DNA from: Candidatus Saccharimonadota bacterium
Lineage (GTDB): Bacteria; Patescibacteriota; Saccharimonadia; Saccharimonadales; Saccharimonadaceae
Direction: 5' to 3'
Assembly: GCA_017404725.1 (NCBI GenBank)
Contig: JAFRBS010000029.1
Span: forward strand, 1-64,000
DNA: 64,000 nucleotides
Under the pieces are notes generated by a model. The model did no database searches. It was not told the origin of the DNA and saw only the letters and a program-made list of their open reading frames with translations. Numbering within the stretch: position 1 is the stretch's first letter; each line of letters starts with the position of its first letter. Made by a program: the position numbers and the translations under genes. This document shows positions 15,776 through 24,983 of this stretch, piece by piece.

Positions 15776-17163
15776 TCGTCGCAATAGTAAATAGTTTTGC
15801 CGTAAATCGTCTGTGGCATAGCCCAGTCGACTAGAAAATCCTCCTGCGCGAGATAGATATAAGGCAATCTTCTAGACGTGGCATCGTCGAGACTAACGCA
15901 ATAAGTATCGCTTTCGGTCGTCCTGATCTCCTCTAGAATCGGCGTAATTCTAGAATAATAAGAAATCGCAAAATAAGAACGCACAATTAGTACGAATAGC
16001 GACAGACCGAGCAGTATCGTCGAGTATACGGTCAAATGTTTCTCTAGTCGCTCGGAAGCCTTAGCGAAAAACAACTGCTTTATTATGTAAACAAAAATTG
16101 CTACCCCGAAAATATATGCTGGAAGCATCGCTCGCGTCGGGTAGATAATCTGCGACATAGCGAGAACGTGCAAAATAATAAACGCCAAAGATGCGACCAG
16201 AAAATTTCGAGAAGACTTAAGATTCTTGAAATTCGGTTTTATACGGCTAAACACGGCATAAATCGCGGCGAATATAGACATGACCAGAAACGGTGCAAAG
16301 AACCGACCGAAGTTATAGACATTATGCCAGAGCATACGTCCGAGACTCCTACCAAAGTCTTCGAATATTTCCGCTAGAGGCACATAGTCAAAGACGGTTT
16401 TATATCCAGGGTCTATGTCGTAATCACCAGTTCCGCTGCCGACAATATACATCAAGAACTCGGCGATTAAAATTCCGATTACCCCAGCAAATCGCCAAGA
16501 AAATACGAATTTTTTAAGTACTTTCCAAAAACCTTTTCGCAGCCGAAAATACCTATAAATTCCGTAAACTACGAGCGCGGCTAGAAACGCGAGCGCCGTT
16601 ATATTAGAAGCGAACCCAAATAGAAATCCTAAAACGAGCATGAATAATGTGAACCACGGCGACCTAGGAAGTTTTTGTCCCCAAAGATCTTTGAGATAAA
16701 AAATCCCAAACAGAAGCGAGAAGACACCGATAAATACATAGTTATGGATTGCCGAAAAACCAGTATACATAGTACGCCCGTTCGATGTCAGGAAAAATGC
16801 TAAGAAAATACTAGAAAAGACCGCTGCGTCCGGGAGCGTAAGTTTCGGCCTTCGCCGCAGTACGATATATGTCGCCATAAAGAAGAGCGAAAGCGCCATA
16901 AGCACGTCCAGCAATCGGAAAATCGTATCTGGACCGAAAGAATAATTATAATCGAAGAAATTAATTACGGACCAAGCAAACATATCCGCTAGCCTTACCG
17001 AATGGCTAAACGCATCTGCCGTATCGCCAAGGATATCGACCTGCGAGTTTGCACCCTGGAAAATGTCTTCCCCAGAAGTGATGATTAGAAAATAGCAAAC
17101 GATAAAAAATACTACCGGAATCGCATATAAAAGCACCGCTAGAATTTTTTTGAACCTGTTCAT
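15772..17163 (-). CDS. Polytopic membrane protein (GT-C/DUF6056-like)
   Basis: The 463-aa protein has about ten hydrophobic helices. The first is at about 7-28, followed by a loop NSQVDILGDTADAFSHS and a conserved-looking NGRTMYTGFSAIHNYVF stretch, then helices spread to about residue 400. A soluble tail follows. The shape resembles GT-C-fold membrane glycosyltransferases or the DUF6056 family, which use lipid-linked sugars. It is divergent from a polyprenol-type GT2 gene (17201) with a 37-bp shared promoter region. That pairing supports a role in surface glycan assembly. The catalytic residues cannot be assigned. Confidence 0.65.
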   Translation of the reverse strand: MNRFKKILAVLLYAIPVVFFIVCYFLIITSGEDIFQGANSQVDILGDTADAFSHSVRLADMFAWSVINFFDYNYSFGPDTIFRLLDVLMALSLFFMATYIVLRRRPKLTLPDAAVFSSIFLAFFLTSNGRTMYTGFSAIHNYVFIGVFSLLFGIFYLKDLWGQKLPRSPWFTLFMLVLGFLFGFASNITALAFLAALVVYGIYRYFRLRKGFWKVLKKFVFSWRFAGVIGILIAEFLMYIVGSGTGDYDIDPGYKTVFDYVPLAEIFEDFGRSLGRMLWHNVYNFGRFFAPFLVMSIFAAIYAVFSRIKPNFKNLKSSRNFLVASLAFIILHVLAMSQIIYPTRAMLPAYIFGVAIFVYIIKQLFFAKASERLEKHLTVYSTILLGLSLFVLIVRSYFAISYYSRITPILEEIRTTESDTYCVSLDDATSRRLPYIYLAQEDFLVDWAMPQTIYGKTIYYCDD

Positions 17164-17200
17164 AAGAATATTTTACCATATAATATGGTATACTTAAATT

Positions 17201-18169
17201 ATGAAGAAAAGAGTTTCGGTTGTTGTGCCGATTTATAATGAAGAGCAGGGAATTAAGCAATTTTTAAGCGAACAGCTATTCCCCGAGCTGAAGAATCTGA
17301 GCGGAAGTTATAATTTTGAGGTCATTTTAGTGGACGATGGTTCCGAGGACAAGACAGCAGAAATCGTTCGCGCAGAAATTCTTCGAGAAAAATCTATGAA
17401 ATCCAGGATGCTTTGTTTTACGCGAAACTTTGGCAAAGAAGTTGCCCTGACCGCTGGGATTATGGCCGCGAAAGACAGCGACGCGGTAATTATGATCGAC
17501 TCGGATGGCCAACATCCCGTCGAAGCGATTCCGAAAATGCTTGAACGTTGGGAAAGTGGCGCGAAGGTCGTGACCGCGATGCGGAGCCGAAATAAAACTC
17601 AGCATAAAGCCGGTTCGAAAATTTTCTATAAAACCATGCGACTTTTAGGCGACAAAAATATCATCGAAGGGGCGATGGATTTTCGGCTGATTGACCATAA
17701 AGTCGCGGAGGATTACGCGCGGTTTAGCGAGCATATGCGGATTACCCGCGGCCTAATCGACTGGCTCGGTTATCCCCAAGAATACATCAGTGTCGAACTA
17801 AAAGGGCGAAAGTATGGCGACGGAACCTATAGCTTCAGGAAACTTTTAAAGCTCGCCGGCGACAGTTTCGTTTCCATGACGAGGACGCCGCTCGCGATTT
17901 TCGGCTACCTCGGGCTTTTTATCACGGTGCTTTCGCTGCTTCTCGGCCTATTTATTCTCATCCAACAATACATTCTTGGCGATCCGTTGGGTCTAGATTG
18001 GAGCGGCGCAGTCGCAATGTGTGTCTTCATCTCGTTCTTAGTCGGCCTAGTTTTAATCTCCCAGGCGATTACTGCGCTCTATATTTCACAGATACATATC
18101 GAAGCAAAGAACCGCCCGCTCTTCGTTATAGACGACGATAAATCTGAAGGAGCGATCGAGAAAAAATGA
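17201..18169 (+). CDS. Family 2 glycosyltransferase, polyprenol-phosphate type
   Basis: The 322-aa protein has a GT-A fold start VVVPIYNEEQGIKQF (7-21), LVDDGSEDKT (about 45-54) and a DSDGQHP metal/nucleotide motif near residue 100. Two C-terminal membrane helices lie at about 230-255 and 265-290. This is the layout of DPM1/GtrB/ArnC enzymes, which move a sugar from a nucleotide donor to polyprenyl phosphate on the inner membrane face. Its stop overlaps the start of the NodB gene (ATGA), so the two are an operon. The neighbouring membrane protein at 15772-17163 is a plausible user of the lipid-linked sugar. Confidence 0.87.
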   Translation: MKKRVSVVVPIYNEEQGIKQFLSEQLFPELKNLSGSYNFEVILVDDGSEDKTAEIVRAEILREKSMKSRMLCFTRNFGKEVALTAGIMAAKDSDAVIMIDSDGQHPVEAIPKMLERWESGAKVVTAMRSRNKTQHKAGSKIFYKTMRLLGDKNIIEGAMDFRLIDHKVAEDYARFSEHMRITRGLIDWLGYPQEYISVELKGRKYGDGTYSFRKLLKLAGDSFVSMTRTPLAIFGYLGLFITVLSLLLGLFILIQQYILGDPLGLDWSGAVAMCVFISFLVGLVLISQAITALYISQIHIEAKNRPLFVIDDDKSEGAIEKK

Positions 18170-18942
18170 CCGTACTTTTAAGTTTTGATATCGAGGAATT
18201 TGATTTTCCAAAAGAACGCGACGAAGAAATTAGCGTCGAGGACGGCGTAAAAGTTTCTAAAAAAGGCGCCGAAAAAATTTTGAAAATTCTAGAAAAAACT
18301 AACGTAAAAGCTACTTTTTTTGTAACGGGAAACTTTGCGAGACTGGAGCCAGATTTAGTTAAAAAAATGATCGCCGACGGCCACGAAGTCGGCGCGCATG
18401 GTGTAAACCATTTTAACCCAACCAAAAAAGATATTGCCGAAGCGAAGAAAATTTTAGAAAAAATTACCGGAAAAAAAGTTAACGGCTGGCGTCAGCCACG
18501 CATGCAGAAAATTGATTACTCCGAGCTCGCGCGCTGCGGATATTTGTATGATTCGAGTATGAACCCAGCCTTCATTCCTGGCAGATACAATAATAGTAAA
18601 ATTTCTAGAACGCCATACGAAATAAAAACTAAACACGGTAAAATCCTAGAAATCCCAGCGTCGGTCGCGACTTTCATGCGCGTCCCAACTTTTTGGCTCG
18701 CGCTACATTTATTCCCGCTAGGACTCTACAAGCGCTTCGCAAAAATGTCTTTGAAAAAGACCGGCTATTTCGTAACTTATTTCCATCCTTGGGAATTCAC
18801 CAGGGAATTATCCAGTTTCGACATCGTCCCCGGCTACATCAAACGCAACTCTGGCGAAAAACTTGAACGCCGCCTAGAAAGCGTAATCAAAACCCTAAAA
18901 TCTTCCGGCCACGAATTTAGGACGTATAGCGAAGTGCTCTAA
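18166..18942 (+). CDS. Polysaccharide deacetylase (NodB/CE4)
   Basis: The 258-aa protein has the CE4 motifs in order: LSFDIEEFD (motif 1 Asp at residues 7 and 11), ATFFVTG, GHEVGAHGVNHF with the metal-binding His pair, and a C-terminal YFHPWEF. No signal peptide is present, so it may act in the cytoplasm on a lipid-linked or precursor sugar, as ArnD-like enzymes do. It is translationally coupled to the GT2 gene through a 4-base ATGA overlap. Removal of N-acetyl or formyl groups from a surface glycan is the expected reaction, with substrate unknown. Confidence 0.87.
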   Translation: MTVLLSFDIEEFDFPKERDEEISVEDGVKVSKKGAEKILKILEKTNVKATFFVTGNFARLEPDLVKKMIADGHEVGAHGVNHFNPTKKDIAEAKKILEKITGKKVNGWRQPRMQKIDYSELARCGYLYDSSMNPAFIPGRYNNSKISRTPYEIKTKHGKILEIPASVATFMRVPTFWLALHLFPLGLYKRFAKMSLKKTGYFVTYFHPWEFTRELSSFDIVPGYIKRNSGEKLERRLESVIKTLKSSGHEFRTYSEVL

Positions 18943-18944
18943 GT

Positions 18945-19610
18945 CTAACGCGCGATTCGGTTTCCGTTTTCGTCATATGAGTTAGTTTCCTCACTATTAT
19001 CCTCAGTATCGTAATGCTCTTGTTCGGGCTCAACAATTTCTATCTCTGGATCTCTTACTGCCTCGTTATCAGCCAACCATTTTTTTACCATACCGGTAAA
19101 ATCGGCGTTATTATTGGAAGCGTAAACTAAAACTCGATCGGAATCATCACGTTTAATCGCGGTTGACAGAAATGATACAGCCTCACTTTGCGGGTCCCGT
19201 TGCACTATTACCCAAACTTTATATTCTCGTTTGTCACTCGTACTTAGGTTAAAGGTGTAAACTTCTGGATTTTCGGAAGGCATTTTAAAAGTACCGTCAA
19301 CAATTGTAGCCGTAATTGAATCTGTATATTCATGTTGATTAGATACAGTTGCGAGCTCGGATTCTTTAGTGATGGCTTTTTCGAGCTGAGAGATGGCCAA
19401 ATTTGAACCATATCTAGCTAAAGGATAATCAAGATGGAATCTATTCTCGAAGCTCACCAGATTTTTCCAATCTTCAAAATAGCTTGGCAATTCGGTAGCT
19501 TTTTTAGAACCAACGCCAGCAACGATACATATTACGGAAGTAACTACGACTAACAATATGAAAGCTGCTGTCGCAATTATTATTTTTTTTAATTTATTCT
19601 TATCGTACAT
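18945..19610 (-). CDS. Membrane-anchored hypothetical protein, 221 aa
   Basis: I do not recognise the family. It has one N-terminal membrane helix (about residues 10-33, IIIATAAFILLVVVTSVICIVAG) and an outside domain of about 160 residues. The tail (about 185-221) is strongly acidic (EIEIVEPEQEHYDTEDNSEE). It lies 11 bp after the SGNH-M15 gene on the same strand (stop at 19622, start at 19610), so it is probably co-transcribed and may assist that cell-wall enzyme. The codon and AT use of this pair is noticeably more AT-rich than the flanking genes. Confidence 0.6.
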   Translation of the reverse strand: MYDKNKLKKIIIATAAFILLVVVTSVICIVAGVGSKKATELPSYFEDWKNLVSFENRFHLDYPLARYGSNLAISQLEKAITKESELATVSNQHEYTDSITATIVDGTFKMPSENPEVYTFNLSTSDKREYKVWVIVQRDPQSEAVSFLSTAIKRDDSDRVLVYASNNNADFTGMVKKWLADNEAVRDPEIEIVEPEQEHYDTEDNSEETNSYDENGNRIAR

Positions 19611-19621
19611 ATTCTCTCCCG

Positions 19622-21385
19622 TTAGTCTGGCTCCTTGCTACCTTTCTCAAGGTATGTAAAATGCATTGCATCGAAATAAGCGTCGCTGAAGTAACCACCC
19701 CAGTTAAAGCCATGTTTCTTCCAGATTTTTATCACCTCGTCAGTAACCGCGTATTCATTTACTCCAGGCTTATACCCGCTACGATTTTTGTAAGGGTTAT
19801 CATCGGCATTGATGTCTATGGCAGCGCCATAAGCATGTATCGATATATTGCTACTGCCCCGCTTAGTTCTCCAGTTATAGCTACTGGTTCCGCTCTTTTT
19901 TATCTTGAAACCAATCGCTACCATCTCATCGAAGACTGCTTCAACCTCAGAAGCTAATTTTTTATGTATACGTAAGGTTATTGTATCTTTTTCACCCTTT
20001 TCATTTAGGATATTTAGTTTGACACTTACGAGATACTTTTCCATTTGAGACGAAGATGTCGGGACACCATCTGGGAACAGGTATTTCCATCGCGGGTCGC
20101 CATCTTTTACGCCTGCTGCCTCGCCCGCCGGAACATCGACGCCGCAGCCAGCAGTTCGCTTACTACCGTTTAGCGCATCACTGAGCAACTTGACCCATAG
20201 TTCTACCCCTTCAGCATTTGGATGCGTCCCATCACTAAGATATTTATCTGGATCTCCCTTAACTTCCCCAGCCCAATCAATAACTTCTACATTAGAGTGA
20301 TCTTTCTTCATCTTTTTAAGTACGTTGTTATTATTGGTGAAGTCTTTGCCCTTTTCATAGTTCGTAAGAAATATAACCGACGTATTGTCACCAGCCAACT
20401 CGATAACTTCCTCTGCCTGCTTCTTTGTTAAGCCGTTGCTATTGGTACCTAAAGCATAAATCAAAGTTCTTCTCAACTTTCCTTTATCGACCAATTTTTT
20501 CAAAATATCTATTCCGGCTGGGTTATTTTCTGGGCTTGGGGCATAGAATTGCTTGCTCACTTTCGTATGCGCATCGGTTTTGGGGTATGCCTCTAGGAAT
20601 TTGCTTTTTGCACCATCAGCAATCGAGTCCCCGATTAGTGTAATATTACTACCATCGTCTTCCTTACCGTTAGTCGTGGCCTTGCATTTCTGTTTCATTT
20701 CTTTAACCCAATCACCCTCGTACTCATCGCCCCAACATTCGCCAAAGGATGAACTCGGTGAATATACGGCGCAAACGCCGTATCCATTTTGTTTAGTATA
20801 ATCGACATCATCGCGGCATTTTCTCTGCTCTTTATTCCAGACGCAGACAATCTTTCCTGCGCCAGTATCCGTAGCCCCGCCAGTAGCGTTACCAATGGCA
20901 AACCGTATATTGTTACTACCTCCTAAAGCCTCATCGATTATTTTCTGATCCTTAGCAGTAATCTTATAACCCTTATTTGTACAAGTAGCATCTGATGGTC
21001 TGTAGTCCTCGCATTGGTGATAAAGCCAATCATGAAGCGTCCCATCGGAACCATGTTTGGAAATGATTTGGTTCATATATCCCTCAACAGCAGATATACC
21101 CTCATTTTCCTCCATCGTGACTTTGTAAAAATCATTTTTGTCTTGTTCAGAGGCTGCATTCCACATAGCGGTGCGAAGTTCAGCTAATATTTCACATCCT
21201 TGGACGTCCACACAAAGACTCGATTGCCCACCTTCCCTATAATCCGGGTCATAATATAAAATATTATTCTCAGCAAACTCGGACATATATTTCGCATCTA
21301 AGCCAAATACTGCGCTAGTTGTTATTTCACCGACAAAAAGCAACGCTAACAACATACATATTAGTCTGAGAAACCTCTTGACCAT
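19622..21385 (-). CDS. Secreted SGNH esterase plus M15 peptidase cell-wall enzyme
   Basis: The 587-aa protein starts at ATG 21385, 7-9 nt after TATAAT. The upstream in-frame ATG at 21418 precedes that promoter. A signal peptide covers about residues 1-28 (LICMLLALLFVGEITTSAVFG). Residues about 30-235 are a Cys-containing region I cannot name. An SGNH/GDSL domain follows (ITLIGDSIADG at about 249-259, DGTHPNAEG near 385), as in OatA-type peptidoglycan O-acyl enzymes. The C-terminus is an M15 (VanY/CwlK-like) zinc peptidase: SIHAYGAAIDIN at about 515-526 and DAMHF at 572-576 supply the His/Asp/His ligands. It probably remodels its own wall or that of the bacterial host. Confidence 0.85.
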   Translation of the reverse strand: MVKRFLRLICMLLALLFVGEITTSAVFGLDAKYMSEFAENNILYYDPDYREGGQSSLCVDVQGCEILAELRTAMWNAASEQDKNDFYKVTMEENEGISAVEGYMNQIISKHGSDGTLHDWLYHQCEDYRPSDATCTNKGYKITAKDQKIIDEALGGSNNIRFAIGNATGGATDTGAGKIVCVWNKEQRKCRDDVDYTKQNGYGVCAVYSPSSSFGECWGDEYEGDWVKEMKQKCKATTNGKEDDGSNITLIGDSIADGAKSKFLEAYPKTDAHTKVSKQFYAPSPENNPAGIDILKKLVDKGKLRRTLIYALGTNSNGLTKKQAEEVIELAGDNTSVIFLTNYEKGKDFTNNNNVLKKMKKDHSNVEVIDWAGEVKGDPDKYLSDGTHPNAEGVELWVKLLSDALNGSKRTAGCGVDVPAGEAAGVKDGDPRWKYLFPDGVPTSSSQMEKYLVSVKLNILNEKGEKDTITLRIHKKLASEVEAVFDEMVAIGFKIKKSGTSSYNWRTKRGSSNISIHAYGAAIDINADDNPYKNRSGYKPGVNEYAVTDEVIKIWKKHGFNWGGYFSDAYFDAMHFTYLEKGSKEPD

Positions 21386-21445
21386 ATACCATATATTATA
21401 CCACAACCACTTTCCCAATGAAATAAATATGCTAGAATATTAAAG

Positions 21446-22186
21446 ATGGAAAAGAAGCAGAACCTCCGACTTAAACGTACATTGGCGGCCCTTTTGGTGC
21501 TCGCCGGAGTCGGAATCTGGCTGATCGTTAATCCGGCAAGCTACGAATCGGCGCCAGTCTCCGAAACGCCAATCAACGGGGAATCGCAGACGTCCGAAAC
21601 CGGAGCTCAGCCAGCCTCTACCGAAAACTCCGCCCTCACGATTTTAGCAAAACTCGAAATTAAAGGCCGTGCGCCAAAAACCGGCTATGCTCGCACAGAG
21701 TTCTACGACAACTGGCCGAATATTAACGGCTGTTCTTTAAGGCAAATTATCATCAAACGCGAGGCCGGCGATTCCGCCGAACTAAACGGCTGCGACGTCA
21801 TTAAAGGAAAATTTACGGAGCCGTATACTGGCAAGATTTTTGAAGCTCTAACAAAATCCGATTTTAGTAAACACATCCAAATCGACCATGTCGTTGCGCT
21901 TTCTGACGCCTGGCAAAAGGGCGCACAAAATAAAACCAAAGAAGAACGTTTCCAGTTCGCGACCGACCCTCTAAATTTGCTCGCGGTCGATTCTAGTGCG
22001 AACCAGCAAAAATCAGACGGCGACGCCGCGACTTGGCTCCCGCCGAATAAATCTTTCCGTTGCCAATATGTCGCCCGCCAAACTTCCGTGAAATATAAAT
22101 ACGGACTTTGGGTCACGCAAGCTGAACACGATGCGATAGCTAAGGTACTCGAAACTTGTCCGAACGAGCCAGCTGTCGGAATCTAG
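21446..22186 (+). CDS. Secreted HNH nuclease (DUF1524 family)
   Basis: The 246-aa protein has an N-terminal signal anchor (about residues 10-28, LAALLVLAGVGIWLIVN), a Ser/Thr spacer, and a DUF1524/GmrSD-C-type HNH domain. That domain contains IQIDHVVALSDAWQKGA, DPLNLLAVDSSANQQKSD and TWLPPNKSFRCQYV. Four Cys (GCSLRQ, NGCDVI, FRCQY, ETCPNE) could form two disulfides, fitting an extracellular enzyme. Such nucleases release nucleotides from environmental DNA. That fits an organism without visible nucleotide biosynthesis genes here, although scavenging is inference. Confidence 0.85.
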   Translation: MEKKQNLRLKRTLAALLVLAGVGIWLIVNPASYESAPVSETPINGESQTSETGAQPASTENSALTILAKLEIKGRAPKTGYARTEFYDNWPNINGCSLRQIIIKREAGDSAELNGCDVIKGKFTEPYTGKIFEALTKSDFSKHIQIDHVVALSDAWQKGAQNKTKEERFQFATDPLNLLAVDSSANQQKSDGDAATWLPPNKSFRCQYVARQTSVKYKYGLWVTQAEHDAIAKVLETCPNEPAVGI

Positions 22187-22326
22187 CTGCGAAAACTACT
22201 CCACAAACTTGCCAATCTAAACATAACCGTTTGACCCTTTAAAAAATCTTTGTTAGAATAAACTTACTCTATTTATCGCAAATCTTCCCAAAATCGTTTA
22301 TAATATATAGTATATAAGGAGGTCCT
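22187..22326 (+). promoter_or_regulatory. recA upstream region
   Basis: The 140 bases hold a TATAAT-like box near 22301-22306 and an AAGGAGGTCCT ribosome site directly before ATG 22327. I see no clear LexA-type GAAC-GTTC palindrome. Confidence 0.5.
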
Positions 22327-23331
22327 ATGGCTAAAAAATCAGATGACACTAACGAAAACGGCAAGAACCAAGCTCTAGACCTTGCGATTGCCCAGATTAC
22401 TAAACAATTCGGCGACGGTTCGATTATGAAGCTTGGCGAGGCCAAGAAAATTGATGTTGAACTTTTGCCTTCAGGCTCTTTGAGCCTTGATCTTGCGCTC
22501 GGCGGCGGTTATCCAAAGGGTCGCATTATTGAGATCTACGGTCCAGAAAGTTCGGGTAAAACGACGCTCGCGCTTCATGCGATCGCCGAAATTCAGAAGC
22601 AGGGTGGCCAGGCCGCGTTTATCGATGCTGAGCACGCGCTCGACCCAGCTTACGCCAAGAAAATCGGCGTAAAGACCGAAGACCTATTAATCTCCCAGCC
22701 AGACAACGGAGAACAAGCTCTTGAAATTTGTGAGACTCTCGTTCGCTCCGGCGCGGTTGATTTGATCGTGGTCGACTCGGTTGCCGCCCTCGTTCCGCAA
22801 GCTGAAATCGACGGCGACATGGGCGATGCCCAGATGGGTCTTCAGGCTCGCTTGATGTCCCAGGCCATGCGTAAACTTACCGGCATCATCAGCAAGTCCA
22901 AAGCGACCGTAATTTTCATCAACCAAATTCGTATGAAGATCGGCGTAATGTTTGGTAACCCTGAAACCACGACCGGCGGCAACGCCCTTAAGTTCTACGC
23001 TTCGGTTCGCATGGATATTCGCCGCATCGGCCAGATTAAAGATGGCGATAATGTGAGTGGCAATCGCACAAGAGTTAAAATCGTGAAGAATAAGATTGCT
23101 GCGCCGTTCCGCGTCGCCGAGTTTGACATTATGTATAACGAAGGCATTTCTAAGACCGGCGATATTCTCGACCTCGCTGTCGCGAACGGCGTAATCGAAA
23201 AATCTGGCGCGTTCTTGAAATACGGTGGCGAAACTCTTGGCCAAGGTCGTGAGAACGTAAAGAAACTTCTCGCCGAAGATCCAAAGCTCATGGCAAAACT
23301 CGAGAAAGAAGTCCGCGAAAAAGCGAACTAG
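22327..23331 (+). CDS. recA: Recombinase RecA
   Basis: RecA forms the nucleoprotein filament for homologous recombination and DNA-damage signalling. The 334-aa protein has Walker A GPESSGKT at 72-79, [20 protein letters not shown] (Walker B and L1), [33 protein letters not shown] (L2 region) and a short C-terminus. The ribosome site is strong (AAGGAGG). It leads a probable operon with a DinD-like gene and recX. It could also drive homologous exchange among the FISUMP cassettes. Confidence 0.97.
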   Translation: MAKKSDDTNENGKNQALDLAIAQITKQFGDGSIMKLGEAKKIDVELLPSGSLSLDLALGGGYPKGRIIEIYGPESSGKTTLALHAIAEIQKQGGQAAFIDAEHALDPAYAKKIGVKTEDLLISQPDNGEQALEICETLVRSGAVDLIVVDSVAALVPQAEIDGDMGDAQMGLQARLMSQAMRKLTGIISKSKATVIFINQIRMKIGVMFGNPETTTGGNALKFYASVRMDIRRIGQIKDGDNVSGNRTRVKIVKNKIAAPFRVAEFDIMYNEGISKTGDILDLAVANGVIEKSGAFLKYGGETLGQGRENVKKLLAEDPKLMAKLEKEVREKAN

Positions 23332-23353
23332 AAATTCTAAGGAGCATCACATC

Positions 23354-24211
23354 ATGACAGACAAAGACGCTGTAAAACTTTTTGAGGACAAAAACATCCG
23401 CGTCACTTGGGATAAAGATCGCGAGGAATGGCTGTTTTCGGTAGTGGATATAATTAGCGTACTAGTTGACGGGAATTATCAACAAGCTAGAAACTATTGG
23501 AAGTGGCTAAAAACAAAATTAAAAGAGGAAGGAAGCCAACTGGTTAGTAATACTAACCAGTTGAAACTGCGCGCAGAAGACGGCAAAATGAGGCTAACTG
23601 ACGTAATGACAAGTAGGCAAATTCTACGTTTAATCCAATCAGTTCCGTCGAAGAACGCAGAGAAGATTAAACTTTGGCTCGCTGAAGTCGGTAACGATCG
23701 AATCGAGGAAGAATATGACCCTGAAAAAGCGATAAACCGCGCGCTTGAAACTTACCGCCGGAAAGGTTATTCCGAAAGTTGGATTAACCAACGCTTAAAA
23801 TCTATTGACGTTCGCAAGGAATTTACGGACGAACTAAAAAATACTGGCGTCACTCGTCAGCGAGATTTTGCGATTTTGACTAACGTCCTGACTCAAGTTT
23901 GGAGCGGCTATTCGGTCAAGGAATATAAAGAATTGAAGGGCCTAACGAAGGAAAATCTCCGCGATAATATGACCAATATGGAACTTGTCCTGAATATGCT
24001 CGCGGAAACTTCCTCGACCGAGATTTCTAGACAGTCCGCAAGACGTGGTTTTGAGGGCGCGGAGAAATCCGTTAAGCAAGGTGGCGTAGTCGCTAAGACC
24101 GCTCGCGAGCAAATCGAGGGTATCACCGGTAAGAAAATCATCTCGAGTAAAAGACACGTGAATCGCGCGCTTTCGTCGGGTGATATAATGGAAGAAGATG
24201 GAAATTCATAA
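23354..24211 (+). CDS. DinD-like Bro-N domain protein
   Basis: The 285-aa protein has an N-terminal Bro-N domain (residues about 8-110, VTWDKDREEWLFSVVDIISVL). The C-terminal half carries ILTNVLTQVWSGYSVKEYKE, GLTKENLRDNMTNMELVLNML and AETSSTEISR, as in DNA-damage-inducible protein D. E. coli DinD inhibits RecA filament activities. Here the gene lies 22 bp after recA, and its last 14 bases overlap recX, another RecA modulator, which supports the assignment by context. The ribosome site AAGGAGCATC precedes ATG 23354. A phage-type BRO antirepressor is the alternative, but no phage genes are near. Confidence 0.8.
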   Translation: MTDKDAVKLFEDKNIRVTWDKDREEWLFSVVDIISVLVDGNYQQARNYWKWLKTKLKEEGSQLVSNTNQLKLRAEDGKMRLTDVMTSRQILRLIQSVPSKNAEKIKLWLAEVGNDRIEEEYDPEKAINRALETYRRKGYSESWINQRLKSIDVRKEFTDELKNTGVTRQRDFAILTNVLTQVWSGYSVKEYKELKGLTKENLRDNMTNMELVLNMLAETSSTEISRQSARRGFEGAEKSVKQGGVVAKTAREQIEGITGKKIISSKRHVNRALSSGDIMEEDGNS

Positions 24212-24956
24212 GTTAGACGAGGACGAACGAGTACCCGCCGCGGAGCATAATCGCAGTGCATTAAAAATCACTGCGATTAAACCTGCCGTAAAAAATGAGA
24301 ATCGCGTAAACATTTTCGTAAACGAAGAATACGTATTTTCGCTTGATCTCGCCCAAGTTATTGATTATAAAATCAAAGTCGGAAAAAACCTGAGCCCCGA
24401 GGAACTGGACGAGCTGAAACATGCTTCTGAATTCGGTAAATTGTATCAAAGAACTTTAGAATGGGTTTTGACTCGTCCGCATTCCGAGAAAGAAACTCGC
24501 GATTATCTTCGCCATAAACGCCAGAAGCGCGAAACTGAAAATCGCCAGGCGATTAGGAATCGTGAGCGCTCAAAAGAAGAGCGCGAAAAATATAAGTTAA
24601 AGACAAAAGAACTCCCGCTTTTTTCCGACGATGACATTGAAAAAATCATCACGCGCTTGATCGAAAAAGGTTACTTAAACGACTATGAGTTCGCGAAATA
24701 TTTTCTAGAAAATCGCAACGCGAGAAAAGGCACGAGCACGAAGAGATTGAAGCTCGAACTTGTCAAAAAGGGAATTAGTCAGGCCACGATCGACGAGCTA
24801 TTAAACGAGAATTTAAGAACCGATGAAGAAGAAATTCAAAAAATCATCGCGAAAAAACGCCAAAAATACGATGACGAAAAACTTGTACAATATCTCGCAA
24901 GGCAAGGTTTTAGTTATGATTTAATCAGAAGTGCGTTAAATCAGCAAGAAAGTTAG
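24198..24956 (+). CDS. recX: Regulatory protein RecX
   Basis: RecX binds and limits RecA filaments. The 252-aa protein has an N-terminal extension of about 85 residues with a beta segment (NRVNIFVNEEYVFSLDLAQV), then three-helix RecX repeats: ALEWVL-type TLEWVLTRPHSEKETRDYLR, ITRLIEKGYLNDYEFAKYFLENR and KRLKLELVKKGIS. A basic insert (RKRQKRETENRQAIRNRERSKEER type) sits near residues 110-135. It overlaps the DinD-like gene by 14 bases. Its stop codon lies inside a 15-bp hairpin shared with the convergent gene. Confidence 0.9.
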   Translation: MEIHKLDEDERVPAAEHNRSALKITAIKPAVKNENRVNIFVNEEYVFSLDLAQVIDYKIKVGKNLSPEELDELKHASEFGKLYQRTLEWVLTRPHSEKETRDYLRHKRQKRETENRQAIRNRERSKEEREKYKLKTKELPLFSDDDIEKIITRLIEKGYLNDYEFAKYFLENRNARKGTSTKRLKLELVKKGISQATIDELLNENLRTDEEEIQKIIAKKRQKYDDEKLVQYLARQGFSYDLIRSALNQQES

Positions 24957-24979
24957 GACATGTGCCTAACTTTCTTGCT
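24943..24979. terminator. Gene-end hairpin between recX and convergent PRC-barrel gene
   Basis: Perfect 15-bp arms AGCAAGAAAGTTAGG and CCTAACTTTCTTGCT flank a 7-nt loop (ACATGTG). The recX stop TAG is in the left arm. There is no long T run on the plus side. The layout matches the outer stems of the structured elements at 38930 and 49711, but with an empty loop. Confidence 0.75.
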
Positions 24980-24983
24980 ATGA

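Noticed and set aside
22187-22326. LexA (SOS) box before recA.
   Set aside because: No GAAC-N4-GTTC or CTG-N10-CAG type palindrome was found in this stretch by eye.
23354-24211. Phage remnant, because of the Bro-N domain.
   Set aside because: The C-terminal half matches DinD and the gene is embedded between recA and recX with no phage genes near.
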